Notes: generated by a model from the sequence alone, not told the origin. Positions 14,633 through 23,704 are shown, numbered from the stretch's first letter. The stretch is 64,000 nt of DNA from Ga0077527 sp038316355 (GCA_038316355.1 JBBQAO010000001.1:65965-129964); one strand, 5' to 3'. Numbers and translations are program-made.

Positions 14633-16018
14633 ATGATTGAACCTGCATTCGCGATTTATTTCTGGGGCTTCCTGCTGCTCTACGGCGGCGTAATGTATGC
14701 CATCTCGCCGCACTCACGCAGTGACGCCAGTTTTTTCGGCGGCAGCGACGACGCGGGACGGCCCGCCACCGAATGGGCGCTGATGTGCAGCATTTTCATA
14801 AGTTGGATCTTTGCGAAATCAGTGACCAATGCCGCCAACCTCGGCGCAGCCTGGGGTGTCGTTGGCGGCCTTGCATACGCCACCTACTGGCTGTCGATTC
14901 CGCTGGCCGGGTTTGTCATTTACTGGCTGCGCACGCGCCACGGCGCCACCGGCCTGGTGCCGTTCCTGATCGGCCGCTACGGCCGGCTCGCCGCACTGGC
15001 CTTCACTGCAGCGATCCTGATTCGCCTCTATAACGAAGTGTGGAGCAACACTGCGGTGGTCGGCGCCTATTACGGCAAGGCCGGTGAATGGACTTTCATT
15101 GCCTCCGCGCTGCTGTTCACTGCAGTGACGCTGGTCTACAGCCTGAAGGGTGGTTTACGCAGCTCCATCGTCACTGACGTGATCCAGGCCGTGCTGTTCG
15201 TGATCGTGCTCGGCATCGTGCTGTTTCTGGTGCTGCCCAAGCACGGCGTCGGCACATTGCTTACCGTCGGCGATTTCCGCTTGAATGCCGGTGTCGATCT
15301 GCTGCTGGTGGCGCTGCTGCAGGTGGTGTCCTACCCCTTCCATGATCCGGTGCTGACTGATCGCGGCTTCATCACCAAAGAAAAAACCATGCTGCGCGCG
15401 TTCATCGTGGCTGGCGCGCTGGGATTCATCTGCATTTTCGCATTCAGTCTGATTGGCGTGCATGCCAAATTCGAAGGCCTGCCCACCGGCGACAACATGC
15501 CGGGCGCGGTGGCACTGGCCTTTGGCACCCTGCCCTATCTGTTGATGACGGTGGTGATGATCATGGCGGCCGGCTCCACGCTGGACTCAACCTTCTCATC
15601 GGTCGCCAAATCCATCGGCCGCGAACTGCCGATGCTTGCCGGCCGCACACCGGGACCGCGCGCGATGGTCATTGGCATGTGGACCATGCTCGCCTTCGCC
15701 ATCCTCGGTAATGTGCCGATGATCGCCGGCACCGACATCCTGAAAGCCACCACCGTCAGCGGTACGATGGTGATGGGCCTGGCGCCCATATTCCTGCTGG
15801 CACCGCTGGTGAAATATTCGCCGGCGAGCTTCCATTTCGCATTCTGGCCGGGCATTGTGCTCGGCGTATTGCTCGCTGCCAGCCTGATCCCGCAGTCCTG
15901 GGCCATCGGCGACGGCAAATATGCGCTGCTGCTCGGCGTCAATCTCTACGGCCTGTTGATCTGCATTGCCGGCTTCCTGTTGCCGCTCGCCTGGCAGCGG
16001 CTGCGCCCGGCGCACTGA
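14633..16018 (+). CDS. Sodium:solute symporter family protein
   Basis: 461-residue integral membrane protein with about 12-13 hydrophobic segments and the SSS-family features 'IFAKSVTNAANLGAAWG', 'YSLKGGLRSSIVTDVIQAVLF' and 'DPVLTDRGFITKEK'. It should import a small organic solute with Na+ across the inner membrane. It follows arsS by 30 bases in the same direction, so it probably belongs to the same unit. The substrate is unknown; a precursor or product of the arsS pathway is conceivable from context only. Confidence 0.88.
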   Translation: MIEPAFAIYFWGFLLLYGGVMYAISPHSRSDASFFGGSDDAGRPATEWALMCSIFISWIFAKSVTNAANLGAAWGVVGGLAYATYWLSIPLAGFVIYWLRTRHGATGLVPFLIGRYGRLAALAFTAAILIRLYNEVWSNTAVVGAYYGKAGEWTFIASALLFTAVTLVYSLKGGLRSSIVTDVIQAVLFVIVLGIVLFLVLPKHGVGTLLTVGDFRLNAGVDLLLVALLQVVSYPFHDPVLTDRGFITKEKTMLRAFIVAGALGFICIFAFSLIGVHAKFEGLPTGDNMPGAVALAFGTLPYLLMTVVMIMAAGSTLDSTFSSVAKSIGRELPMLAGRTPGPRAMVIGMWTMLAFAILGNVPMIAGTDILKATTVSGTMVMGLAPIFLLAPLVKYSPASFHFAFWPGIVLGVLLAASLIPQSWAIGDGKYALLLGVNLYGLLICIAGFLLPLAWQRLRPAH

Positions 16019-16026
16019 GCCTGCAC

Positions 16027-17019
16027 GTGCAACCCGGCCGCAGTTGCCCACTGCATTATCGCTACTCGCCGGCGTCGCTGAACCGGCCGCCGGAGATTGT
16101 CGCTGACACGCTGTATGTGATCGGCGGCCTGTATGGCAACTTGCCCGCGCTGCGCGCCGTAGCGGCACTGGCTGCTGCAGAGGCCAACCCGGCAACACTG
16201 GTGTTCAACGGCGATTTCAACTGGTTCAACAGCGACGCCGCCGGTTTTGCGGCAATCAACGAAACGGTGCTGGCGCACCACGCGCTGCGCGGCAATGTTG
16301 AAACCGAACTGGCCGGCGACAACGCTGCGGCGGGTTGCGGCTGCGCTTATCCCGACAGTGTCAGCGATACTGAAGTCGCGCGCTCCAACTCGATGCTCGC
16401 GCAATTGCGCGCAACTGCCTGCGCCTTTCCGGAATTGCGTGCAAGGCTGGCGGCACTGCCGATGAACCTGGTTGCGGAGATCAATGGATTGCGCGTCGCC
16501 ATCGTGCACGGTGACTGCGAATCGCTGGCTGGCTGGTCTTATGACGAATCAGCCCTGCGCGATACCGCCGGCATCGCTGCGGTGGCCTCGCATCTCGCCG
16601 CCAGCAAAACCCGCATCATCGCCAGCAGCCATACCTGCCTGCCGGTGGCGCTGCGGCTATCCCGAGCGCAGAGTGACTGCATACTCATCAACAACGGTGC
16701 AGCGGGCATGCCCAACTTCGCCGGCACGCAGTTCGGCGTGATCACCCGTATTGCCACCACACCGACACCATCATCAGCGGCGCTGTACGGCACTGTCGCG
16801 GGCGGCGTACACGTCGACGCACTGGCCGTGCATTACGATCACGGACAATGGCTGCGTGAATTCACTGCGAACTGGCCGGCGAACAGCGCAGGACACCTCT
16901 CCTATCATCAGCGCATCGCCAGCGGCCCGCGCTACGGCATCAACCAGGCGATGCACAACGGCATCCACATCAACTCCGCGCTGCTGCGGGGATTACGCTC
17001 CAACAGGGCCATAAAATGA
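16027..17019 (+). CDS. Metallophosphoesterase family protein
   Basis: About 330 residues from a GTG start at 16027, eight bases after the symporter stop. The calcineurin-like phosphoesterase motifs are recognisable: VIGGLYGNLPALRAV (D-x-H-G-N variant in which Asp/His are altered to G-G-L-Y-G), 'LVFNGDFNWF' (GD), 'LRGNVETEL' (GN-E variant of GNHE), 'IVHGD' and 'ASSHTCLPV'. Several metal ligands differ from the textbook motif, as in the metallophosphoesterase-like proteins found beside arsS in other genomes. Its stop overlaps the next gene by four bases (ATGA). The substrate is unknown. Confidence 0.75.
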   Translation: MQPGRSCPLHYRYSPASLNRPPEIVADTLYVIGGLYGNLPALRAVAALAAAEANPATLVFNGDFNWFNSDAAGFAAINETVLAHHALRGNVETELAGDNAAAGCGCAYPDSVSDTEVARSNSMLAQLRATACAFPELRARLAALPMNLVAEINGLRVAIVHGDCESLAGWSYDESALRDTAGIAAVASHLAASKTRIIASSHTCLPVALRLSRAQSDCILINNGAAGMPNFAGTQFGVITRIATTPTPSSAALYGTVAGGVHVDALAVHYDHGQWLREFTANWPANSAGHLSYHQRIASGPRYGINQAMHNGIHINSALLRGLRSNRAIK

Positions 17020-19160
17020 AAAAAAGCAAAATTCTGGTATTCGCACTGATTGCGGCAGGCATTGCCGCTTTTTTTGTGTTTGACCTGAAGCAATATTTCA
17101 CGCTCGATTATTTCCAGACGCAGCGCGCCGTCATCGACGCCGAGGTGCAAGCCCGTCCGCTGCGTGCGGCGCTGCTGTTTTTTTCCGCTTATGTCGCGGT
17201 GACCGGCCTGTCGCTGCCAGGGGCGGCGATCATGACGCTGGTGGCCGGCGCCGTATTTGGCCTGCTGTGGGGCACGCTGATCGTGTCCTTCGCTTCGACC
17301 CTCGGCGCCACGCTGGCTTTCCTCGCCTCGCGCTTCCTGCTGCGCGACTGGGTGCAGGAGAAATTCGGCGACAAACTGAAACCGATCAACGAAGGCGTCG
17401 CCCGCGAGGGCGCGTTTTACCTGTTCGCGCTGCGTCTGGTGCCGGCGTTTCCGTTTTTCGCGATCAACCTGGTGATGGGTCTGACGCCCATCCGAACCTG
17501 GACCTACTACTGGGTCAGCCAGATCGGCATGTTCGCCGGCACCGTGGTCTTCGTCTACGCCGGCACACAACTCGGCGCCTTCAGAATTTCTGCGGGCCTG
17601 CTGTTCGCCTTCGCGCTGCTCGGCATTTTCCCGCTGGTGGCCAAGAAAGTGCTGGATGCTCTCAAGGCGCGCAAGGTCTACGCCGGCTGGATCCGCCCGG
17701 CGCGTTACGACCGCAATCTCGTCGTCATCGGCGGCGGCTCGGCGGGGCTGGTGTCCTCGTATATCGCGGCCGCGGTGAAATCAAAAGTGACCCTGGTGGA
17801 GCGGCACAAGATGGGCGGCGACTGCCTCAACACCGGCTGCGTGCCGTCGAAGGCCCTGATCAAGTCGGCCAAACTGCTGGCGACGATGAAACACGCCAGC
17901 CACTACGGCCTGAAAGACACGCAGGTACATTTTGATTTTGCTGAAATCATGGAACGCATACAGCGCGTGATCCGCGAAATCGAGCCGCACGACTCTGTGG
18001 AGCGCTACACTGCGCTCGGGGTCGAATGTCTGCAGGGCACGGCAAAAATCACATCGCCATGGTCGGTCGAGATCAAGACTGCGGCCGGCACGCAGACGCT
18101 GACCACCCGCAGCATCGTCATCGCCGCCGGCGCCCGTCCCTTCGTGCCGCCGATCCCCGGCATCGACGATGTCGGTTGCCTGACTTCGGACACGATATGG
18201 GATCTGCGGGAACTGCCGAAGCGAATGGTGGTGCTTGGCGGCGGCCCGATCGGCTGCGAACTGACGCAATGTTTCGCGCGACTCGGATCAAAAGTCACAC
18301 AGGTCGAAATGCTGCCGCGAATCATGATCCGCGAAGATCCGGAATTCTCCGGCATGGTGTTCGACAGATTCCGCAGTGAAGGCGTCGATGTGCTGGTCAA
18401 TCACAAGGCACAGCGCTTCGCCGTTGAAAACGGCGAGAAAGTGCTCTACTGCGAGACCGGTGGCGCCAGCGAGAAACGCGAAGTGCGCATCGTGTTTGAC
18501 GCGCTGCTCTGCGCCGTCGGCCGCGTCGCCAACACCACCGGTTACGGACTGGAGGAACTCGGCATTCCGGTGACCAAGGCACGCACCGTCGAAGTCAACG
18601 AATTCCTGCAGACCCGATACCCGAACATCCTCGCCTGCGGCGACGTCGCCGGCCCCTACCAGTTCACGCACACGGCGGCACACACGGCCTGGTACGCGGC
18701 GGTCAACGGCCTGTTCGGCGGCTTCAAAAAATTCCGCGTCGATTATTCGGTGATTCCCTGGGCCACTTTCACCGATCCGGAAGTGGCGCGGGTCGGCCTT
18801 AATGAAACCGAGGCCAAAGAAAAAGGCATCCCGTACGAAGTCACCACTTACGGCATCGACGACCTGGACCGCGCCATCGCCGACGGCAATGCCCACGGCC
18901 TGGTCAAAGTGCTGACCGTGCCTGGCAAGGACAGGATCCTCGGCGCCACCATCGCCGGCGAACACGCCGGCGACCTGATCACCGAATTCATCACCGCGAT
19001 GAAGCACGGCATCGGCCTCAACAAGATCCTCGGCACCATCCACATCTATCCGACGCTGGCGGAAGCCAACAAGTATGTCGCCGGCAACTGGAAGCGCGCC
19101 CATGCGCCTAAAAAGGCGCTGCAATGGGTGGAGAAATTTCACGCCTGGCGTCGCGGTTGA
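17016..19160 (+). CDS. TVP38/TMEM64 membrane domain fused to FAD disulfide oxidoreductase
   Basis: 714-residue fusion. Residues 1 to about 225 are a VTT (TVP38/TMEM64, DedA-like) membrane domain: 'SLPGAAIMTLVAGAVFGLLWG', 'ALRLVPAFPFFAINLVMGLT'. From about residue 234 a pyridine-nucleotide-disulfide oxidoreductase of the mercuric reductase/lipoamide dehydrogenase type follows: NLVVIGGGSAGLVSSY (FAD), active-site MGGDCLNTGCVPSKAL (C-x4-C), 'VVLGGGPIGCELTQ' (NAD(P)) and a C-terminal dimerisation domain with the His-Pro-like 'IHIYPTLAEANKY'. The usual His-x4-Glu of lipoamide dehydrogenases appears as H-I-Y-P-T-L-A-E. No N-terminal HMA domain is present. It is probably an inner-membrane-anchored NAD(P)H-dependent reductase with an unknown substrate. 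Confidence 0.9.
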   Translation: MKKSKILVFALIAAGIAAFFVFDLKQYFTLDYFQTQRAVIDAEVQARPLRAALLFFSAYVAVTGLSLPGAAIMTLVAGAVFGLLWGTLIVSFASTLGATLAFLASRFLLRDWVQEKFGDKLKPINEGVAREGAFYLFALRLVPAFPFFAINLVMGLTPIRTWTYYWVSQIGMFAGTVVFVYAGTQLGAFRISAGLLFAFALLGIFPLVAKKVLDALKARKVYAGWIRPARYDRNLVVIGGGSAGLVSSYIAAAVKSKVTLVERHKMGGDCLNTGCVPSKALIKSAKLLATMKHASHYGLKDTQVHFDFAEIMERIQRVIREIEPHDSVERYTALGVECLQGTAKITSPWSVEIKTAAGTQTLTTRSIVIAAGARPFVPPIPGIDDVGCLTSDTIWDLRELPKRMVVLGGGPIGCELTQCFARLGSKVTQVEMLPRIMIREDPEFSGMVFDRFRSEGVDVLVNHKAQRFAVENGEKVLYCETGGASEKREVRIVFDALLCAVGRVANTTGYGLEELGIPVTKARTVEVNEFLQTRYPNILACGDVAGPYQFTHTAAHTAWYAAVNGLFGGFKKFRVDYSVIPWATFTDPEVARVGLNETEAKEKGIPYEVTTYGIDDLDRAIADGNAHGLVKVLTVPGKDRILGATIAGEHAGDLITEFITAMKHGIGLNKILGTIHIYPTLAEANKYVAGNWKRAHAPKKALQWVEKFHAWRRG

Positions 19161-19282
19161 ACCACAAGCACGGAACATGGCCCAAGCCATGGCTTTGGAG
19201 CCCTTTTATGAACCGCCGGATTGTCCCTCGCGAACTTGAAATATCCGAACTTGAAATACCATCAACAGTTACTGAGTTATTT

Positions 19283-19304
19283 ATAACTATTTGATTATAT
19301 TGAT
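19283..19304 (+). promoter_or_regulatory. AT-rich 22-bp recurring motif, copy C
   Basis: ATAACTATTTGATTATATTG plus AT, ending three bases before the DUF547 gene start at 19308. It is 18/22 identical to copy D at 24828 (opposite strand). Its position overlaps where a ribosome-binding site would lie, and no Shine-Dalgarno sequence is visible there. Confidence 0.45.
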
Positions 19305-19307
19305 AAA

Positions 19308-20135
19308 ATGAAAAAACTTCTGCTTACCCTGCTACTCGCGGCGCTGCCGCTGACCACCCTCGCCCAAACCTTCGACCACGAACACAAAGCCTGGGCCGCG
19401 TTGCTGAAAAAGCACGTGGTACTGATCAGCGGCAACAAGGCTTCGCAAGTCCGTTATGCCGGACTGATGCAGGACCGCGCCGCACTGAAAAGCTATCTCG
19501 ACACGCTGGCCAGAGTCAGTCCGGCCGACTTCAAGGGCTGGGGCAAGAACCAGCAACTGGCGTTCCTGATCAACGCCTACAACGCCAACATGGCCGAGAA
19601 AATCCTTTTGCGCTATCCCAACATCAAGTCGGTGTGGGATTTCGGCAAACTATTCGGCAACCCGTTCAAGGATGATTTCATCGACTTGTTCGGCCGCAAG
19701 GTCACGCTCGATTTCATTGAACACGAAACCATACGCGCGCCGGGCGCCTATGACGATCCGCGCATCCATTTCGCGGTCAACTGCGCATCGATCAGTTGCC
19801 CGATGCTGCGCGAGGAGCCTTATGTGGCCGAGAAAATCGACGCGCAACTGGAGGAACAGACCGTGCGCTTCCTATCCGATCACTCGCGCAACCGGGTCAG
19901 CGCCGACGGCAAACTTGAAGTCTCGAAAATATTCGATTCCTCCCCGTGGTACGGCGGTGATTTCCGCAAGGGGCACAAGGGCTACAAGACGCTGGAAGGA
20001 TTTTTCGCGAAATATGCGAATCTGCTCAGCGACAATGTTGAGCTGCAAAAACTTGTCCGCGACGGCAAGGCTGAAATCCGCCATCTGGATTATGACTGGG
20101 GCCTGAACGACACGGCTTCGGCTCGCGGCAAATGA
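19308..20135 (+). CDS. Exported DUF547 protein
   Basis: 275 residues. A signal peptide (MKKLLLTLLLAALPLTTLAQ) is followed by a DUF547 domain with its hallmark sequences 'WGKNQQLAFLINAYNANMAEKI', 'IHFAVNCASISCPMLREEPY' and 'KIFDSSPWYGGDF'. The paired cysteines in NCASISCP are characteristic. The family has no established enzymatic function. DUF547 genes are often found with the TVP38/TMEM64 and arsS-associated glycosyltransferase genes that flank this one. It is separated from the upstream gene by about 147 bases that contain the AT-rich motif, so it may have its own promoter. Confidence 0.88.
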   Translation: MKKLLLTLLLAALPLTTLAQTFDHEHKAWAALLKKHVVLISGNKASQVRYAGLMQDRAALKSYLDTLARVSPADFKGWGKNQQLAFLINAYNANMAEKILLRYPNIKSVWDFGKLFGNPFKDDFIDLFGRKVTLDFIEHETIRAPGAYDDPRIHFAVNCASISCPMLREEPYVAEKIDAQLEEQTVRFLSDHSRNRVSADGKLEVSKIFDSSPWYGGDFRKGHKGYKTLEGFFAKYANLLSDNVELQKLVRDGKAEIRHLDYDWGLNDTASARGK

Positions 20136-20150
20136 ACCGCATCGCAATGC

Positions 20151-20786
20151 ATGGATAGGGCCCGCCGGGTCGCGCAGTTGATCGAGGTCATGCGCCAGGG
20201 GGAAATCCTTGCTGCGCATACCGCGTTGCGCCAATCCCGCATTGCACCCCTGCCCTGGATGCGGCGCGCGCTTGAAATACAGGCCGCGCAGGAACGCAGC
20301 CATGTTGCCCTGGCCACCGTCGCCGCAGGCATTGCCGGTTTCACTCATCCCCGTGGCGCTGTGCCGGACTTGATCGTCCCTTTGCGCCTGCGACTGGAGC
20401 GCGATCTTGATGCCGGCAATCTCGCCGCCTCACTGCTTGGCCTGCAGGGTGTGATCGAGCATCTGGGCGAGACTCTGCTGGAGCAGCTCGGCCGCCATGC
20501 GCATCCCGCGGGCGCGGTTCTGCATGCCCTGCGCCGCAAAGTTCTGGCCCAGGAATACGGCCATGTCCAGCTGGGCGCGCGCTGCCTGCAGGCTCTTGCG
20601 CCGGGTACGGAACAGGCCGATGCACTGCACGCTTATCGCGCCCTCGGCCGTGATGCCGCGCTGCAGGTGACCGGATTGCTGGATGATGCCCGCCTTGACG
20701 CCGCCGCATTCTGGCGGGGCGTCGAGCAGCGACTCGAAGACTGGCATTATGACGCGCAGGCATCGCGGACCTGCGTCCTGTCATGA
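20151..20786 (+). CDS. Ferritin-like helical protein, function unknown
   Basis: 211-residue soluble, mostly helical protein. Two E-x2-H pairs, 'QAAQERSHVALA' (about residue 46) and 'LAQEYGHVQLGARCL' (about residue 136), resemble the metal ligands of a ferritin-like di-iron fold. A further 'GVIEHLGE' lies between. This suggests a ferritin-like or tRNA-hydroxylase-like carboxylate-bridged metal protein, but I do not recognise a named family. It ends in RTCVLS and overlaps the next glycosyltransferase gene by four bases (ATGA), so it is coupled to the arsenosugar-type cluster. Confidence 0.6.
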   Translation: MDRARRVAQLIEVMRQGEILAAHTALRQSRIAPLPWMRRALEIQAAQERSHVALATVAAGIAGFTHPRGAVPDLIVPLRLRLERDLDAGNLAASLLGLQGVIEHLGETLLEQLGRHAHPAGAVLHALRRKVLAQEYGHVQLGARCLQALAPGTEQADALHAYRALGRDAALQVTGLLDDARLDAAAFWRGVEQRLEDWHYDAQASRTCVLS

Positions 20787-21448
20787 TTTCCGTCGTAATC
20801 CCCGCGCTCAATGAGGAACGTGCATTGCCGCGCACGCTCTCGCGGGTCGAGGCTCAGGACAGTCTCCACGAAATCATTGTCTGCGACGGCGGCAGCACCG
20901 ACGGCACGCACCTGGCCGCAAAACGGCCGGGCGTGAAATGGATTTCTGCCCGACGTGGCCGCGGCGCGCAAATGAACGCCGGCGCCCGGTCGGCAAACGG
21001 AGAATGGCTGTTGTTCCTGCACGCCGACACCCTGCTCCCCGCCGGTGCGCTTGAGGCGATTGCCGCACTGCCATCCCACATCGAGGCCGGCTGTTTCCAC
21101 CAGGCCTTCAGCGATAGTCGTCCACTGCTGCGGCTGGTGTCGCGCCTGCACAACTGGCGCTGCAAACGCACGCGCATCATCTATGGCGATCAGGCGATGT
21201 TCGTGCGCCGTCAGGTCTTCAACGCAATCGGCGGATTTGCCGAAACCGAACTCGAAGACGTGAAGTTTTCCGAGCACCTGCGCGCGCGCACCCTGCCGCT
21301 GCTGCTGCCGGCCACGGTGGTCACCGATGCGCGCAAGTTCCTCGCGCATGGGGTACTGCGCAGTGTGGGCCGCATTGTCCTGCTCCTGCTCTGTCACCGC
21401 TATAAAATACCCTTGCTTGGCCGGCACTTTTTCGAGCCGGTACGCTGA
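20783..21448 (+). CDS. TIGR04283-family glycosyltransferase (arsS-associated), copy 1
   Basis: 221-residue GT-A glycosyltransferase-2-like protein: MISVVIPALNEERALPRTL, 'EIIVCDGGSTDGT', and the acceptor-loop motif 'ARRGRGAQMNAGARSANGEWLLFLHADTLLP', whose GR-x2-Q-M-N-A-G is diagnostic of TIGR04283. HAD serves as the DxD-like metal site. Later 'YGDQAMFVRRQVF' and 'ELEDVKFSEHL' are also family motifs. These enzymes are named for co-occurrence with the arsS radical SAM gene and are thought to help build arsenosugar-type products. It starts inside the preceding stop. Copy 2 follows 34 bases downstream. Confidence 0.9.
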   Translation: MISVVIPALNEERALPRTLSRVEAQDSLHEIIVCDGGSTDGTHLAAKRPGVKWISARRGRGAQMNAGARSANGEWLLFLHADTLLPAGALEAIAALPSHIEAGCFHQAFSDSRPLLRLVSRLHNWRCKRTRIIYGDQAMFVRRQVFNAIGGFAETELEDVKFSEHLRARTLPLLLPATVVTDARKFLAHGVLRSVGRIVLLLLCHRYKIPLLGRHFFEPVR

Positions 21449-21482
21449 TCCGATACGCCACTCCGCATAAAGCAGCCGCCAA

Positions 21483-22166
21483 TTGTTATCCCTCGTCATC
21501 CCCTGCCTCAATGAAGCTGACGGCATCAGTGAAACCCTGCAGGCGCTCCAGCCGCTGCGCAAACGCGGCTGCGAAATCATCGTCGTTGATGGCGGCAGCA
21601 CCGACACCACCGCAACCCTGGCTCAAGCCTGGGCTAATCAGGTGCTGCAGGCAGCGCCGGGCAGGGCGCGTCAGATGAATGCCGGCGCCGCTGCGGCCAA
21701 GGGCGAAATCCTCTGTTTCCTTCATGCAGACTCGCGCCTGCCCGATGGCGCCGACAACCTGATCATCGACGGCCTCGCGCGCAGCCGTCGCAGTTGGGGC
21801 CGCTTTGATGTGCATATAGCCGGGAGCCATCCCTTGCTGTGCCTGATTGCCTGGATGATGAACCGGCGCTCACGGCTCACCGGCATTGCCACCGGCGATC
21901 AGGCGATGTTCATGACGCGCTCGCTGTTTGAAGCCGCAGGGCGTTTTCCGGAAATCGCGCTGATGGAAGACATCGCTTTTTCGCGGCAGCTTAAAATCTA
22001 CAGCAGGCCGCTGTGTATCGCCCACCCGCTGACGACCTCGGGACGACGCTGGGAACAGCACGGCGTGTGGTGCACGATCATGCTGATGTGGCGGCTGCGC
22101 CTCGCCTACTGGCTGGGCGCGGATCCGGACAAACTGGCTTTACGTTATGTCCGGCACAAATCCTGA
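21483..22166 (+). CDS. TIGR04283-family glycosyltransferase (arsS-associated), copy 2
   Basis: 227 residues from a TTG start (21483) that gives the expected N terminus LSLVIPCLNEADGISETL. It has the same family motifs as copy 1: 'EIIVVDGGSTDTT', 'APGRARQMNAGAAAAKGEILCFLHADSRLP', 'TGDQAMFMTRSLF', 'LMEDIAFSRQL'. The two are related but clearly diverged, so this is an old duplication and not assembly redundancy; each may handle a different acceptor. The stop overlaps the start of the TIGR04282 gene (22147) by 20 bases. Confidence 0.88.
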   Translation: MLSLVIPCLNEADGISETLQALQPLRKRGCEIIVVDGGSTDTTATLAQAWANQVLQAAPGRARQMNAGAAAAKGEILCFLHADSRLPDGADNLIIDGLARSRRSWGRFDVHIAGSHPLLCLIAWMMNRRSRLTGIATGDQAMFMTRSLFEAAGRFPEIALMEDIAFSRQLKIYSRPLCIAHPLTTSGRRWEQHGVWCTIMLMWRLRLAYWLGADPDKLALRYVRHKS

Positions 22167-22794
22167 AACGGCCATCCTGGTCTTCGCCAAAGCACCGGTC
22201 GCCGGTGCGGCAAAAACGCGGCTGATTCCGCTGCTCGGCGCCGCCGGCGCCGCGGCGTTGCATGTCCGGCTGATCGAACGCGCGCTGGCCACCGCAGGTG
22301 CCGCGGCACCGGACACCCTTGCGCTATGGTGCGCACCCGATGCCGCTGATGCATTCCTGCAATCCGCCGCACAACAATCCGGCGCCACCCTGCAGGTCCA
22401 GCTTGGCGCGGACCTGGGCGCGCGCATGGCCCACGCCTTCGCCGCCACGCTGCAGCAAACCCGATACGCGATCTGCATCGGCGCTGATTGCCCGGTGCTC
22501 ACGGCGCAGCATCTGCGGGACGCAACTGACGCGCTGCGCGCAGGCAACGACGCGGTGTTCGTACCGGCGGAGGATGGCGGTTATGCACTGATCGGGCTGT
22601 CCCGCACAGCGCCGGAATTAATGTCTGGCATCGCCTGGGGCTCCGCGACCGTGATGGCGCAGACCCGCGAACGCCTGCGCGAAAACAATCTGCGCTGGCA
22701 TGAACTGGAAACGCTGTGGGATATCGACCGGCCGCAGGATTATCTGCGACTGCAACAGTCAGGACTGATGGATGACCTGCCGTCGCCGGTTTGA
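22147..22794 (+). CDS. TIGR04282-family (DUF2064) glycosyltransferase-like protein
   Basis: 215-residue nucleotidyl/glycosyl transferase-like protein of the CofC/GT-A type. Motifs: AILVFAKAPVAGAAKTRLIP (nucleotide-binding, with the K-T-R-L of the family), 'ICIGADCPVLTAQHLRDA' (D-C-P metal site) and 'FVPAEDGGYALIGLS'. It is the standard partner of TIGR04283 proteins next to arsS. It may prepare or transfer an activated sugar, but the reaction is not established. It overlaps both neighbours, which supports a single translationally coupled unit from 20151 to 23551. Confidence 0.9.
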   Translation: MSGTNPETAILVFAKAPVAGAAKTRLIPLLGAAGAAALHVRLIERALATAGAAAPDTLALWCAPDAADAFLQSAAQQSGATLQVQLGADLGARMAHAFAATLQQTRYAICIGADCPVLTAQHLRDATDALRAGNDAVFVPAEDGGYALIGLSRTAPELMSGIAWGSATVMAQTRERLRENNLRWHELETLWDIDRPQDYLRLQQSGLMDDLPSPV

Positions 22795-23551
22795 CTGGCT
22801 CCTGTTCGCGATCATTACGATCGGTGCAGGCCTTGCAATCGCCGCGGAAGAGCGCGTGACCGCTGCGGCGTTTTCCGCCATGACGGCGGGCGGCACTTTG
22901 CCCGTGGAATGGAAACCGCTGACCGCATCAAGCACCATACCCCCCACCCGCTATGCGCTGATCGATGATGGCGGGGTCACAGTCATGCGTGCCGAAGCCA
23001 AAGCAGCGGCCTCGGGTCTATCAAAAGTCCTGCGTGTCCATCCGCAGGAATTTCCGTGGCTGCGCTGGCGCTGGAAGATCGATAATCTGATCGCCAATGC
23101 CGATCTGCGAACCAGGGAGGGCGATGATTTTCCGGCGCGCCTCTATGTGATGTTCGACTATCCTCTGGAAAAACTGTCATTCGGCGACCGCACCAGACTG
23201 CGTCTGGCGCGCGCGTTGTTTGATCCTGATCTGCCGGCGGCTACCATTTGCTATGTATGGGACAACAAGACTCCGCCGGAAACCATAGTGCCCAGCGCCT
23301 ACAGCGATCGTGTGCGGCTGATCGTGGTCGCCTCCGGCGCGGCACGCGTCGGGCGCTGGGTCGATTTCGAGCGCAATGTCGCGGCAGATTTCCGTGCCGC
23401 GTTCGGCGAAGATGCACCACCGGTCAGGGCGATTGCGATTGCCACCGACACTGATAACACTGGCGCTTTTGCAACAACCAATTTTGGAGATATTTATTTT
23501 TATAAACAAAGACTTATAAAACAGTTGCCCGGCGGCACCATTGTGCCCTGA
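22772..23551 (+). CDS. DUF3047 protein, probably exported
   Basis: 259 residues. An N-terminal hydrophobic stretch (FDWLLFAIITIGAGLAIAAE) looks like a signal peptide or anchor. It is followed by a DUF3047 domain: 'EFPWLRWRWKIDNLI', 'REGDDFPARLYVMFDY', 'ICYVWDNKTPPETIVPSAYSDRVRLIVVASG', 'RAIAIATDTDNTGAFATTNFGDI'. The family is periplasmic and of unknown function, perhaps carbohydrate-binding. It overlaps the upstream gene by 23 bases and is the last gene of the arsS-type cluster; a GC-rich terminator follows. Confidence 0.85.
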   Translation: MTCRRRFDWLLFAIITIGAGLAIAAEERVTAAAFSAMTAGGTLPVEWKPLTASSTIPPTRYALIDDGGVTVMRAEAKAAASGLSKVLRVHPQEFPWLRWRWKIDNLIANADLRTREGDDFPARLYVMFDYPLEKLSFGDRTRLRLARALFDPDLPAATICYVWDNKTPPETIVPSAYSDRVRLIVVASGAARVGRWVDFERNVAADFRAAFGEDAPPVRAIAIATDTDNTGAFATTNFGDIYFYKQRLIKQLPGGTIVP

Positions 23552-23574
23552 CGAAATTTTGATTGCCTTTTGGG

Positions 23575-23605
23575 GGGGGCTGGGAAAGAATAGCCCCCTC
23601 TTTTT
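23575..23605 (+). terminator. Rho-independent terminator after the arsS-type cluster
   Basis: GGGGGCT paired with AGCCCCC across a 10-base loop, followed by TCTTTTT. It lies 24 bases after the DUF3047 stop, so it probably ends the transcript that begins near arsS or at 19.3 kb. Confidence 0.75.
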
Positions 23606-23704
23606 GCAGCCGCACCGGGGACCCTGAACAAGCCCCAAAATCCTTAAGAATCAAATTCTTGAAACACTTCCACCGGTTGCCCAAACTGTAATCACCCCCG
23701 CTGC

